Position numbers and translations under genes: made by a program
Part shown: positions 34,455 through 43,156 of the stretch, piece by piece
How the letters are laid out: every line of letters begins with the position of its first letter
Numbering within the stretch: the first letter of the stretch is position 1
NCBI GenBank assembly: GCA_964564865.1
Contig: CAZMDA010000013.1
Location: forward strand, 1 to 64,000
From: RBG-16-66-20 sp964564865
GTDB taxonomy: Bacteria; Pseudomonadota; Gammaproteobacteria; Burkholderiales; SG8-39
Reading direction: 5' to 3'
Length of the DNA stretch: 64,000 nt
Notes under the pieces: model-generated
Database searches by the model: none
Told to the model about the DNA's origin: nothing
The model's input: the letters and a program-made list of their open reading frames with translations, nothing else

Positions 34455-35986
34455 GGCCGCGCCAGCAGCGCGACGCGCTTCTCCGACAGCGCCGACAGGG
34501 TGAACTTCGAGTCCACGGCTTTCCAGTAGCCGGTCTCGGACTCCAGCGCCGCGGCCGACAGCGGGTTCTCGTCCAGCCAGGCCTGCGGCAGGTCGAGCGC
34601 GAAGCCGCCCTCGTCGCCGGCGACGCGGAAGGGCGGCAGCTTGAGGTCGGCGCGGCTGCGCAGCAGCAGCGCCGCGATGCGCAGCGCGAACACCAGCTGC
34701 CAGTCCGGGCCGTCGAAGGCCTCGTCGCGCACCTTCGCCAGCTTGCCGCGGTGCGCGAGCACGATGCGCGCCAGGCGCTGCTGCTCCATGCGCGAGAAGC
34801 CGGGCATGTCGGCATTCGACAGCATGTAAGCCGAGTGCTTGTGGTACTGGGAGTGCTCGATCGACAGGCCGATCTCCGACAGGCGCGCCGCCCAGTCGAG
34901 CAGCAGCCGGTCGGCCTCGTCCTCCGGCCCGCGCTCGCGGCCGGCCTCGAGCGCGTCGTAGATCCTGAGCGCCAGCGCGCGCACGCGCTCGGCCTGCGCC
35001 GCGTCGACGTGGTAGCGGCGCATGAACTGGGCGACGGTCGCCTCGCGCATGTCGCGCCGCTCGCTGCGACCGAGCAGGTCGTAGAGCACGCCGTGGCGCA
35101 GCGCGCCCTCGGAGACCTTGAGCGACTCGATGCCCAGCTCGTGCAGCGCGGCGTCGAGGATCGCCACGCCGCCCGGCAGCACGCCCGCGCGTCCCGCGCG
35201 CAGGCCCGCGATCCGGTCCGGGTCGGCCCGCTCGTGCTTGACCAGCTGGCTGCGCAGCCGGTCCAGGCCCTCGCGCGTGATGCCCTCCTGGGCCCAGCCG
35301 TTCTCGCGCAGGATGACCTCGATCGCGCGCATCGTGCCGGAGGAACCGACCACCTCCTGCCAGCCGTGCTTGCGGTACTCGCCCGCCATCCCGGCCAGCT
35401 CCTGGCGCGCGGCGAGCTCGGCCGAGCGCATGCGCGCCTTGTCGATGCGGCCCTCGGGGAAGTAGCGCAGGCTGTAGCTGACGCAGCCCATGTAGAGCGA
35501 TTCGGTCAGCTCGGGCTCCAGGCCGGTGCCGATGATGAACTCGGTGGAGCCGCCGCCGATGTCGATCACCAGCCTGCGCGCGTTGCGCTCGCCGGGAGCG
35601 GGCGGCATCGAGTGCGCCACGCCGACGTAGATCAGGCGCGCCTCCTCGCGGCCGGCGATGACCTCGATCGGGAAGCCGAGCGCGGCGCGCGCCTCGCGCA
35701 GGAACTGGGGCGCGTTCTTCGCCACCCGCAGGGTGTTGGTGCCCACCGCGCGCACCGACTGGCGCGGCATGCCGCGCAGGCGTTCGCCGATCCGGCCCAG
35801 GGTCTCCAGCGCGCGCGCCTGGGTGGCGCGGTCGATGCGCTTCTCGGAGGTGAGGCCGGCCCCCAGCCGGACCGCCTCCCGGACCGAATCCAGCGGATAG
35901 ATCAGCCCGTCCACCACCCGCCCGACCAGCAGGTGGAAGCTGTTCGAGCCCAGGTCGACCGCGGCAAGCACTTCGGGGGGCGGCAT
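34451..35986 (-). CDS. ppx: Exopolyphosphatase
   Basis: Releases Pi from the ends of polyphosphate. It has 511 residues of the Ppx/GppA ASKHA family. The first phosphate loop is AVDLGSNSFHLLV, the second VIDIGGGSTEFIIG, with the catalytic Glu in VIAGREEARLIYVGV. The C-terminal helical part contains HSQYHKHSAYMLSNADMPGFSRMEQQ, typical of Ppx. It is divergent from ppk with 115 bp between starts. GppA (pppGpp phosphohydrolase) is the close relative, but length and context favour Ppx. Confidence 0.95.
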   Translation of the reverse strand: MPPPEVLAAVDLGSNSFHLLVGRVVDGLIYPLDSVREAVRLGAGLTSEKRIDRATQARALETLGRIGERLRGMPRQSVRAVGTNTLRVAKNAPQFLREARAALGFPIEVIAGREEARLIYVGVAHSMPPAPGERNARRLVIDIGGGSTEFIIGTGLEPELTESLYMGCVSYSLRYFPEGRIDKARMRSAELAARQELAGMAGEYRKHGWQEVVGSSGTMRAIEVILRENGWAQEGITREGLDRLRSQLVKHERADPDRIAGLRAGRAGVLPGGVAILDAALHELGIESLKVSEGALRHGVLYDLLGRSERRDMREATVAQFMRRYHVDAAQAERVRALALRIYDALEAGRERGPEDEADRLLLDWAARLSEIGLSIEHSQYHKHSAYMLSNADMPGFSRMEQQRLARIVLAHRGKLAKVRDEAFDGPDWQLVFALRIAALLLRSRADLKLPPFRVAGDEGGFALDLPQAWLDENPLSAAALESETGYWKAVDSKFTLSALSEKRVALLARP

Positions 35987-36025
35987 GGCGCAACGCTAGC
36001 ATTGCCGCACTGCGGCAGCAATGCG

Positions 36026-36060
36026 CCGTCACATTCCTGCAACACGGGAAGGGGTAAAAT
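36026..36060 (+). promoter_or_regulatory. Pho box and -10 for ppk
   Basis: Heptamers CCGTCAC (36026-36032) and CTGCAAC (36037-36043) spaced by 4 bp, followed 11 bp later by TAAAAT (36055-36060). The site is oriented toward ppk, whose ATG is 41 bp beyond. The second half-site is the weaker one. Confidence 0.7.
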
Positions 36061-36101
36061 GCCAATGAAGCGGCGCGGTCGCGCCGGCGGCACCCGCCCC
36101 C

Positions 36102-38252
36102 ATGATCAAGAAAGTCCTCCCGCCCTCGCATTTCCTCAACCGGGAACTGGGCCTGCTCGCGTTCAACCGGCGCGTGCTGGCGCAGGCCGCGGACGAATCG
36201 GTGCCGCTGCTGGAGCGGGTGCGCTTCCTCACCATCGTGTCCTCCAACCTGGACGAGTTCTTCGAGATCCGGGTCGCCGGCCTGAAGGAGCAGATCAAGC
36301 TGGGGGTCAAGGCCTCGGGCCCGGACGGGCGCAGCCCGGCCGAGGTGTTCGAGCTGGTCTCGGCCCAGGCGCACGCGCTGGTGACGGAGAAGTACCGGCT
36401 GCTGAACGAGGTGCTGCTGCCCGCGATGGCGCGCGAGGGCATCGTGTTCCCCAAGCGCGAGGCCTGGACCGACGCGCAGCGCGCCTGGGTGAAGGACTAT
36501 TTCTTCCGCGAACTGCTGCCGGTGCTGACGCCGATCGGCCTGGATCCGGCGCACCCGTTCCCGCGCGTGTTCAACAAGAGCCTGAACTTCGCCATCGAGC
36601 TGGAGGGCCGCGACGCCTTCGGCCGCAAGTCGCGCGCCGCCATCGTGCAGGCGCCGCGCGCGCTGCCGCGCGTGATCCGGCTGCCGGTGGACGTGGCGGG
36701 CGCCCCCTACGGCTTCGTGTTCCTGTCCTCCATCCTGCACGCGCACATGGACGAGCTTTTCGCCGGCATGCAGGTGAAGGGCTGCCACCAGTTCCGCGTC
36801 ACGCGCAACTCGGACCTGTTCGTGGATGAGGAGGAGATCAAGAACCTGAGGATCGCGGTGCAGGGCGAGCTGCTGCACCGGCACTTCGGCGACGCGGTGC
36901 GGCTGGAGGTCGCCGACAGCTGCTCGCAGGAGGTCGCGGACTTCCTGCAGCAGCAGTTCAACCTCGGCGCCGCGGACCTGTACCGCGTCGACGGCCCGGT
37001 GAACCTGTATCGGCTTCGCGAGGTGCCCGACCAGGTGGACCGGCCGGACCTGATGTACCCGCCATTCCAGCCCGGCCTGCCCGAGCCGCTGGCGCGGATG
37101 CGGGGCGCCAAGGGCGGCGACATCTACGCCGCCCTGCGCCAGGGCGACGTGCTGCTGCACCACCCCTACCAGTCCTTCATGCCGGTGATCGAGTTCATCC
37201 GCACCGCGGTCACCGACCCGCGCGTCATCGCCATCAAGCAGACGGTGTACCGCACCGGCACCGATTCCGAGCTGATGGAGATCCTGGTCGAGGCGGCGCG
37301 CCGCGGCAAGGAAGTCACCGTGGTGGTGGAGCTGATGGCGCGCTTCGACGAGGAAGTGAACATCGGCTGGGCGGCGCGGCTGGAGGAGGCCGGCGCGCAC
37401 GTGATCTACGGCGTGGTCGGCCACAAGACCCACGCCAAGATGGCACTGGTGGTGCGGCGCGAGGACTCGCCCACCGGCCCGGCGCTCAAGCGCTACGCCC
37501 ACATGGCCACCGGCAACTACCACCTGCGCACCTCGCGCCAGTACACCGACTTCGGCCTGATGACGGCGAACGAGGAACTGTGCTCGGACGTGAACGAGGT
37601 GTTCAAGCAGCTGACGGGCCTGGGGCGCGCCAGCCGCATGAAGCACCTGTGGCTGTCGCCCTTCACCCTGCACAAGCGCGTGCTGGCGGCGGTGAAGAAC
37701 GAGGCGCGCATCGCCAAGGAGGGCCGCCCGGCCCGCATCGTGGCGAAGATGAACGCGCTGCTCGAGCCGGAGCTGATCGAGGAGTTGTATGCGGCCTCGC
37801 AGGCGGGCGTGCAGATCGAGCTCGTGGTGCGCGGAGTGTGCGCGCTGCGCGCCGGGGTCTCGGGCCTGTCGGAGAACATCCGCGTGCGCTCCATCGTCGG
37901 CCGGTTCCTGGAGCACACGCGCGTGTTCCATTTCCTGAACGACGGCGCCGACGACGTCTACCTCGCCAGCGCCGACTGGATGGACCGCAACTTCTTCCGC
38001 CGCATCGAGCTCGCCGTGCCGGTGCTCGACCCGGTGCTGAAGCAGCGCGTGATCCGCGAGGGCCTGCAGGCCTACCTCGAGGACACGGCGCAGACCTGGA
38101 TCATGAACGCCGAGGGCGACTACGAGCGCCCGCCGCGCAAGGCGCGCGACAAGCCGGTGCAGCAGGACCTGCTGGCGTTGCTGGCGCCCTCGGCCTGGTC
38201 AGCCGAAAGCCAGCTCGCGGCCGAGGAAATGGCGGGCATGGCGCGCGCTTAG
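36102..38252 (+). CDS. ppk: Polyphosphate kinase 1
   Basis: Polymerises Pi from ATP into polyphosphate. It has 716 residues with the four PPK1 domains: N-terminal helical (FLNRELGLLAFNRRVLAQA), head, and C1/C2 catalytic domains. The phospho-accepting His lies in YGVVGHKTHAKMALV; KQTVYRTGTDSELMEIL and HMATGNYHLRT are conserved. It is divergent from ppx. Its 3' end overlaps olsB on the other strand by 54 bp. Confidence 0.97.
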   Translation: MIKKVLPPSHFLNRELGLLAFNRRVLAQAADESVPLLERVRFLTIVSSNLDEFFEIRVAGLKEQIKLGVKASGPDGRSPAEVFELVSAQAHALVTEKYRLLNEVLLPAMAREGIVFPKREAWTDAQRAWVKDYFFRELLPVLTPIGLDPAHPFPRVFNKSLNFAIELEGRDAFGRKSRAAIVQAPRALPRVIRLPVDVAGAPYGFVFLSSILHAHMDELFAGMQVKGCHQFRVTRNSDLFVDEEEIKNLRIAVQGELLHRHFGDAVRLEVADSCSQEVADFLQQQFNLGAADLYRVDGPVNLYRLREVPDQVDRPDLMYPPFQPGLPEPLARMRGAKGGDIYAALRQGDVLLHHPYQSFMPVIEFIRTAVTDPRVIAIKQTVYRTGTDSELMEILVEAARRGKEVTVVVELMARFDEEVNIGWAARLEEAGAHVIYGVVGHKTHAKMALVVRREDSPTGPALKRYAHMATGNYHLRTSRQYTDFGLMTANEELCSDVNEVFKQLTGLGRASRMKHLWLSPFTLHKRVLAAVKNEARIAKEGRPARIVAKMNALLEPELIEELYAASQAGVQIELVVRGVCALRAGVSGLSENIRVRSIVGRFLEHTRVFHFLNDGADDVYLASADWMDRNFFRRIELAVPVLDPVLKQRVIREGLQAYLEDTAQTWIMNAEGDYERPPRKARDKPVQQDLLALLAPSAWSAESQLAAEEMAGMARA

Positions 38253-38984
38253 CCGCGCCATCGGCAGCAGCAGGAAGAAGTCCGCGGTGTTGAAATCCGG
38301 GTCGAGCGCCGGTTCGCTGCACACCCAGGCTCCGGCGCGCAGGTAGCCGCGGATGAGCGGCGGGGCCTCGGCAGGCCAGGCCGGGTCCGCTGCGTCCAGC
38401 GGCAGGCGGTTGCGCGGGAACACGCGATATTCCAGCGGCGCGAGGTGGCGCGCCTTCAGGCGGGCGAACACCGCGGCGGCCGCGCGGCCGCCGTCGCCGA
38501 CGCCCATCGAGGCGCAGCCGGCAAGGTAGCGGTGGCCGCCCGCGAGCATGTAGCGCGCGATGCCCGACCAGAGCAGGGCGATGACCGCGCCGTTGCGGTG
38601 CTCCGGATGGATGCAGGAGCGGCCGATCTCGACCAGCTGGGGGCGGATCAGCTGCAGCCGCGTGAGGTCGAACTCGGCGTCGGCGTAGTAGCAGCCGATC
38701 CGGCGCGCCGCGTGCGGCGGCAGGATCCGGTAGGTGCCGACGGTGATCCCGCTCGGTTCCTCGCGCACGACGAGGTGCTCGCAGTACGCGTCGAAGATGT
38801 CGCGGTCGACGCCGTGCTCCCGGGCCGGCAGGCAGGCGCCCAGCTCCCCGGCGAACACCTCCCAGCGCAGGCGCTGCGCGGCGCGGACCTCGGCCTCGCT
38901 CCGGGCGAAGGCGAGCGTGTAGCGCCGCCGCGCGGCGGGCGCGCCGCGCGGGTTCTCCAGCAGCTGTGCATCGACACGATCCAT
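38199..38984 (-). CDS. olsB: L-ornithine N-alpha-acyltransferase (OlsB-like)
   Basis: Predicted to form lyso-ornithine lipid from ornithine and a 3-hydroxyacyl carrier protein. It has 261 residues, GNAT-type hemolysin/OlsB family (Acetyltransf_5): LRWEVFAGELGA, DIFDAYCEHLVV, VGTYRILPPHAA and IGRSCIHPEHRNGAVIALLWSGIARYM are hallmark stretches. A strong gaggag ribosome site precedes the ATG. The partner olsA-like gene lies 2.3 kb away. It is preceded by an array of PhoB half-sites. Ornithine lipids contain no phosphorus and replace phospholipids in Pi starvation in many bacteria. Confidence 0.87.
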   Translation of the reverse strand: MDRVDAQLLENPRGAPAARRRYTLAFARSEAEVRAAQRLRWEVFAGELGACLPAREHGVDRDIFDAYCEHLVVREEPSGITVGTYRILPPHAARRIGCYYADAEFDLTRLQLIRPQLVEIGRSCIHPEHRNGAVIALLWSGIARYMLAGGHRYLAGCASMGVGDGGRAAAAVFARLKARHLAPLEYRVFPRNRLPLDAADPAWPAEAPPLIRGYLRAGAWVCSEPALDPDFNTADFFLLLPMARLSARHARHFLGRELAFG

Positions 38985-39023
38985 CGCGTTCTCCTCGTCA
39001 TGGCCTGTTGGCCGGCGGCGCGA

Positions 39024-39079
39024 AGTGTGCGCAGGGCGTGTGACGCCGCCGTGAAGGCGGCGTGAAACTTCCATGACGC
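39024..39079 (-). promoter_or_regulatory. PhoB half-site array and -10 for olsB
   Basis: Reading toward olsB, heptamers GCGTCAT, GTTTCAC, CCTTCAC and GCGTCAC begin at 39079, 39068, 39057 and 39046, an exact 11 bp step, equal to two tandem Pho boxes. Ten bp after the last is CACACT (39029-39024) as candidate -10. A near-identical end segment occurs before the glycosyltransferase gene. Confidence 0.8.
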
Positions 39080-39103
39080 GCGGGCATGCTATGTTCGGCC
39101 GCG

Positions 39104-39472
39104 ATGGAGAGCCCGCACAAAGGCGCCACCGGCTTGAAGCGCCTCGCCAACGCGACGCGCTACTCGCTGGCGGGCCTCGCCGCCGCGGCGCGGCACGAGG
39201 ACGCATTCCGCCAGGAGCTGCTGCTCGCCGCGCTGCTGGTGCCGCTGGGCCTGTGGCTGGGCGAGAGCGGCGCGGAGCGCGCGCTCCTGGTGGGCAGCGT
39301 GCTCATGGTCCTCGTGGTGGAGCTGCTCAATTCCGCGGTGGAGGCGACCGTGGACCGGGTGTCGCTGGACGACCACAACCTCGCCAAGCGCGCCAAGGAC
39401 CTGGGCAGCGCCGCGGTGATGGTGGCGCTCGCCTGCACCGCGGCGGTGTGGCTCCTCGTCCTGCTCGCCTGA
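39104..39472 (+). CDS. dgkA: Diacylglycerol kinase
   Basis: Small trimeric membrane kinase that phosphorylates diacylglycerol to phosphatidic acid. It has 122 residues and three membrane helices. Catalytic-site stretches are RHEDAFRQE and VVELLNSAVEATVDRVS, with DLGSAAVMVALA in the last helix. It lies divergently from olsB and 70 bp before the glycosyltransferase gene. It would recycle or limit diacylglycerol, the substrate of the neighbouring enzymes. Confidence 0.95.
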   Translation: MESPHKGATGLKRLANATRYSLAGLAAAARHEDAFRQELLLAALLVPLGLWLGESGAERALLVGSVLMVLVVELLNSAVEATVDRVSLDDHNLAKRAKDLGSAAVMVALACTAAVWLLVLLA

Positions 39473-39478
39473 ACCGGA

Positions 39479-39534
39479 GCGTCATCCCCCGGTAACCGGT
39501 CCGTCGCGGTGCTGTCACACGGCCTGTGCACACT
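39479..39534 (+). promoter_or_regulatory. PhoB half-site array and -10 for glycosyltransferase gene
   Basis: Heptamers GCGTCAT (39479), CGGTAAC (39490), CCGTCGC (39501) and CTGTCAC (39512) in an exact 11 bp step, then 10 bp and CACACT (39529-39534). The layout and the last 25 bp mirror the olsB promoter. The predicted transcription start falls at or just before the GTG at 39543. Confidence 0.78.
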
Positions 39535-39542
39535 TGCACGCC

Positions 39543-40718
39543 GTGCGCATCGCGATGGTCACCGAGACCTACCCGCCCGAAGTGAACGGGGTCGCGCGCA
39601 CCGTGCAGCTGTTCGCCGAGGGCCTGCGGCGGCGCGGCCACGCGATCCAGCTGGTGCGGCCGCGGCAGAACGCGGAGGATCGCGCCGCGGCGCGCGACGG
39701 CTTCGGCGAGCTGCTGCGCCCCGGGCTCGCGGTGCCCCGCTACCCGCAGCTGCGCTTCGGCCTGCCCTCGAGCGGCGTGCTGCGGCGCGCCTGGCGCGAC
39801 GGGCGGCCGGACGTGGTCCATGTCGCCACCGAAGGGCCGCTGGGCTGGTCCGCGCTGTCGGCCGCGATCCGGCTCGGCATCCCGACGGCGACCGATTTCC
39901 ACACCAACTTCCACGCCTACAGCCGCCACTACGGCATGGCCTGGCTGCGCCGGCCGGTCCAGGCCTGGCTGCGGCGCTTCCACAACCGCGCCGGCTGCAC
40001 CATCGTGCCGACCGACGAGTTGGCGGGCGAACTGGCCCGCCTGGGCTTCGAGCGCATGCGCGTGGTCGGCCGCGGCGTCGACGCGGCGGTGTTCTCCCCG
40101 GCAAAGCGCTCCCGGGAACTGCGTGCGCGCTGGGGCGCGGGCGAGGATACGCCGGTGGCGCTGTGCGTGAGCCGCTTCGCGCCGGAGAAGAACTTCCCCC
40201 TGGTGATCGAGGCCTACCGTGCGATGCGCGCGGCGCGGCCGGACACGAAGCTGGTGCTGGTGGGCGACGGGCCGATGCTGGAGGACCTGCGCGCCAGGCT
40301 GAGCGGCGGCCTGGGCTGCCTGATCGCGGGCCGCCTGGTCAACGGCGAGCTGTCCGCGCACTACGCCTCGGCCGACATCTTCCTCTTTCCCAGCGTCACG
40401 GAGACCTTCGGCAACGTCACGCTGGAGGCGATGGCGAGCGGACTGGCGGTGGTGGCGCACGATTACGCCGCGGCGCGGCAGGTCATCGGTCACCGGCGCT
40501 CCGGCCTGCTGTCGCCGCCGGGGAGCGACGACGCCTTCATCCGCCAGGCGGTGAGCCTCGCGCGGGACCTCGAGGGCGCGCGCGCCATGGGCCGCGAGGC
40601 GCGCTCGATCGCCGAGCGCCTGAGCTGGGACAGCGTGGTCGGCGACTTCGAGCGGGTGCTGGAGCGCACCATCGCCGAGGCGGCGGCGCCGGGGGAGGCC
40701 GCGCATGCCGCGCCTTGA
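39543..40718 (+). CDS. GT4-family glycosyltransferase, probable diacylglycerol glycosyltransferase
   Basis: A 391-residue GT-B enzyme. N-terminal acceptor domain with TETYPPEVNGVARTVQ and TDFHTNFHAYSRHYG; C-terminal nucleotide-sugar domain with FAPEKNFPLVIEAYR, VLVGDGPMLEDLR and the ExxE-type FPSVTETFGNVTLEAMASG. It resembles enzymes that transfer sugars to diacylglycerol or phosphatidyl lipids. GTG start with no ribosome site; a TTG at 39534 is an alternative. Pho array upstream, PAP2 and olsA downstream. A role in glycolipid synthesis under Pi starvation is inferred from context. Confidence 0.82.
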   Translation: MRIAMVTETYPPEVNGVARTVQLFAEGLRRRGHAIQLVRPRQNAEDRAAARDGFGELLRPGLAVPRYPQLRFGLPSSGVLRRAWRDGRPDVVHVATEGPLGWSALSAAIRLGIPTATDFHTNFHAYSRHYGMAWLRRPVQAWLRRFHNRAGCTIVPTDELAGELARLGFERMRVVGRGVDAAVFSPAKRSRELRARWGAGEDTPVALCVSRFAPEKNFPLVIEAYRAMRAARPDTKLVLVGDGPMLEDLRARLSGGLGCLIAGRLVNGELSAHYASADIFLFPSVTETFGNVTLEAMASGLAVVAHDYAAARQVIGHRRSGLLSPPGSDDAFIRQAVSLARDLEGARAMGREARSIAERLSWDSVVGDFERVLERTIAEAAAPGEAAHAAP

Positions 40719-41253
40719 GGCCACGCGCTTCGGCAATACCCTGAATTGCCTGCGCCACTGGGACCTGCGCGCCTGCGAGCGCCTGAACCGCGTCGCGCGC
40801 TACCGCGTGCCGCTGGCGTTCTTCCGCGTCGTGAGCCGGCTGGGCGACGGCCTGTTCTGGTATGCGCTCATGCTGGGGCTGCTGCTCGCGCACGGCGCGC
40901 CGGCCGCGCCGGCCGTGCTGCACATGGTGGCCGCGGGCCTCGCCTGCACCCTGATCTACCGCGCGCTGAAGCGCGGGACGCTGCGGCCGCGTCCGTACGA
41001 AGTGCACGCGCACATCGCGGCGGGCGCGGTCCCCCTGGACCGGTTCAGCTTTCCCTCGGGCCACACCCTGCACGCGGTCGCCTTCAGCATCATTGCCTGC
41101 GCCTACTACCCGCAGCTCGCGCCGGCCCTCGCCGCGGCAACCGTGCTGACGGCGTTCTCGCGCGTGGTGCTGGGCCTGCACTACCCGAGCGACGTGCTGG
41201 CCGGCGGCGCGCTGGGCGCGGCGATCGCGCTCGCCTCGCTCAACCTGGGCTAG
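40705..41253 (+). CDS. PAP2-family membrane phosphatase
   Basis: A 182-residue integral membrane phosphatase. The three acid-phosphatase motifs are complete: KRGTLRPRP, FPSGHT and SRVVLGLHYPSDVL. Likely substrates are phosphatidic acid or a related lipid phosphate, which would yield diacylglycerol for the glycosyltransferase gene it overlaps by 14 bp. Undecaprenyl diphosphate is an alternative substrate. Confidence 0.88.
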   Translation: MPRLEATRFGNTLNCLRHWDLRACERLNRVARYRVPLAFFRVVSRLGDGLFWYALMLGLLLAHGAPAAPAVLHMVAAGLACTLIYRALKRGTLRPRPYEVHAHIAAGAVPLDRFSFPSGHTLHAVAFSIIACAYYPQLAPALAAATVLTAFSRVVLGLHYPSDVLAGGALGAAIALASLNLG

Positions 41254-41255
41254 GG

Positions 41256-42035
41256 ATGCTGCGCGCCGCGCTGCGCCTCGCGCGCGTCGCGCTGCACCTT
41301 GTGCCCCCGCTCGCCGCCGCAATGTTACCGATCGGTAACATCTGGCCCGGTCCCGGGGGGCGGCGGCGCTGGGCCGCGGGCCTGCTCGGGGCGCTCGGGG
41401 TGCGGCTGGAGGCCTTTCCGGCCGATCTCGCGCCCGGCACGCTGGTGGTCGCCAACCACGTCTCCTGGCTGGATGTGCTCGTGCTGGATGCGCTGTGCCC
41501 GGTCAGCTTCGTGGCGAAGGAGGAGCTCCGGCGCTGGCCGGTGCTGGGACGGCTGCTCGCGCGCGAGGGCACGGTCTTCCTGCGCCGCGGCTTCAACCGC
41601 CGCCTGCCGCAGGTGGTGCGCGAGATCGAGCATCGGCTGGCGCGCGGCGAGGCCATCGCCTGCTTCCCGGAGGGCACCACCAGCGACGGCCGGCGCCTGC
41701 TGCCGTTTCGCGCCTCGCTGTTCGAGTCCGCGGCCCGCAGGGGCGCGCCGGTGGCCGCGTTCGCGCTGCAATACCGCGACGGCACCGGACGCCACGCGGC
41801 CGCGGCCGCGTTCACCGGCGCGCAAACCCTGGCCGGCTCGCTGCTCGCGATCGCGTCCGTGGACGGCTTGTGCGCGCGCGCCGAGCTGCGCGCCGTGTTC
41901 CGCGCCAGTTCGCGCCGCGCCGCCTGCCGCGCGGCGCAGGCGGCGGTTCAGGACGGCTTGCGCGCCGGCAGGCCCATGGCGACGAGGATGCCGAGCACGT
42001 TCACGCCCGCGGCCACCAGCACCGCCGAGGCGTAG
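41256..42035 (+). CDS. olsA: 1-acyl-glycerol-3-phosphate / lyso-ornithine lipid acyltransferase
   Basis: A 259-residue PlsC-type acyltransferase with an N-terminal hydrophobic stretch, the HX4D motif NHVSWLD and the glycerophosphate-binding FPEGTTSDG. OlsA, which acylates lyso-ornithine lipid, belongs to this family and can also act as PlsC. The OlsA label rests on the nearby olsB and the Pho context. It starts 2 bp after the PAP2 gene. Its 3' end overlaps the convergent MFS gene by 88 bp. Confidence 0.78.
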   Translation: MLRAALRLARVALHLVPPLAAAMLPIGNIWPGPGGRRRWAAGLLGALGVRLEAFPADLAPGTLVVANHVSWLDVLVLDALCPVSFVAKEELRRWPVLGRLLAREGTVFLRRGFNRRLPQVVREIEHRLARGEAIACFPEGTTSDGRRLLPFRASLFESAARRGAPVAAFALQYRDGTGRHAAAAAFTGAQTLAGSLLAIASVDGLCARAELRAVFRASSRRAACRAAQAAVQDGLRAGRPMATRMPSTFTPAATSTAEA

Positions 42036-43126
42036 CCCTGCGTGCGGTCGAACAGCCAGCCCGCCAGCACCGGCAGGCCGACCGCGGCGACGCACCACGC
42101 GACATAGAGCAGGCTCGCCACGCGTCCGAACGCGTTGCGCGGCCAGTAGCGGGCGATCGCCGCCGCGGTGAAGCCGGAAGTGAAGCCGTAGCCCATCGCG
42201 ATCATGGCGAGCGCGGGCAGCGCCACCACGGGACTCGGCCAGAAGCTGAGGACCAGCGCGCCGGCGAGGGACCACAGCTGCGCGCCCGCGGCCACATGGG
42301 GCACCGGGAAATGGTCCACCAGCCAGCCCCCGCCCATGCGGGCGAGCGCCACCGCGCCGGAAATGATGCTGGTCGCCGCCAGCGCGAGCGCCGTGGCGCC
42401 GCCGTAGGCCTGGATGATCCCGGCGGCCTGGCTGAGCACCATCAGGCCCGCCGAGGCGGCAAGGAAGAACACCGTGCACAGGCGCAGGAACAGCGGCCAC
42501 TGCGCGTCGCGCCCTTCCTCGGCCGGGGCATCCGCGTCGTGCATGCGGATCACGGCAATCCGCAGCAGCGCCGCCGAGACTGCGCAGGTCGCGAGCACCA
42601 CGACGCCGAGCCCGGCCAGCAACGCGCGCAGTCCCCAGGCCTCGGCCGCCCAGCCGAAGAGCGGCGCGCCCAGCATCGCGCCCAGCGGATACAGGCTGAC
42701 CACGAAGCCGTTGGCGAGGCCGCTCGCCCCCTTCACCGTCTGGTTGACGCCCTGCTGCACCAGGATGAACCCGACCCCGGCGCCCAGGCCGAAAAGGACG
42801 CCGTAGCCGGCGGCGAACAGCGCCAGCCCGTCGGCCGAGGCCGCGAGGAACAGCCCGCTGCCGCTGCACAGGCCGCAGGCGAGCGCGAGCAGCGGCGGCG
42901 GCACGGCGCGGTAGAGCCGCGGCGCCAGGTTCATGCCGATGGTGAGGGTGATGGTGGCGAGCGCGAACACGAAGCTCGTCTCCGCCCGGCCGATGCCCAG
43001 CAGCGCCTCCAGGGGCGCGAGCACCACGCTGAAGGCGTACAGGGTGCCGAAGGGCAGGTTGAGCGCCGTCGCCGCCGCGATGGCGGCGGCAGTCCGCTGC
43101 CCGGGCGTCATGCGCAACGCGCTCAC
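41948..43126 (-). CDS. MFS transporter
   Basis: A 392-residue major facilitator with about 12 helices, resembling the oxalate/formate antiporter-like subgroup (LNLPFGTLYAFSVVLAPLEALLGIGRAETSF-like start, split here into shorter stretches). GTG start. It begins 30 bp after the phospholipase C gene on the same strand, so it probably shares its Pho-controlled transcript. The substrate is unknown; products of phospholipid breakdown are one possibility, without direct evidence. Confidence 0.85.
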   Translation of the reverse strand: MSALRMTPGQRTAAAIAAATALNLPFGTLYAFSVVLAPLEALLGIGRAETSFVFALATITLTIGMNLAPRLYRAVPPPLLALACGLCSGSGLFLAASADGLALFAAGYGVLFGLGAGVGFILVQQGVNQTVKGASGLANGFVVSLYPLGAMLGAPLFGWAAEAWGLRALLAGLGVVVLATCAVSAALLRIAVIRMHDADAPAEEGRDAQWPLFLRLCTVFFLAASAGLMVLSQAAGIIQAYGGATALALAATSIISGAVALARMGGGWLVDHFPVPHVAAGAQLWSLAGALVLSFWPSPVVALPALAMIAMGYGFTSGFTAAAIARYWPRNAFGRVASLLYVAWCVAAVGLPVLAGWLFDRTQGYASAVLVAAGVNVLGILVAMGLPARKPS

Positions 43127-43156
43127 GCCCGGATTATGCCGTGATTGCGTCCTCGG

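Noticed and set aside
32406..37931. An 1841-codon open frame on the minus strand across phoB, phoR and ppk
   Set aside because: It is rich in Arg, Ala, His and Gly, lies opposite to clear PhoB, PhoR and Ppk, and only its ppx part in another frame is real. In very high GC DNA, antisense frames stay open by codon bias.
39028..39104. The half-site array as a Pho box for dgkA
   Set aside because: The TCAY ends point toward olsB, and no array faces dgkA. Control of dgkA by the same region cannot be excluded but is not supported.
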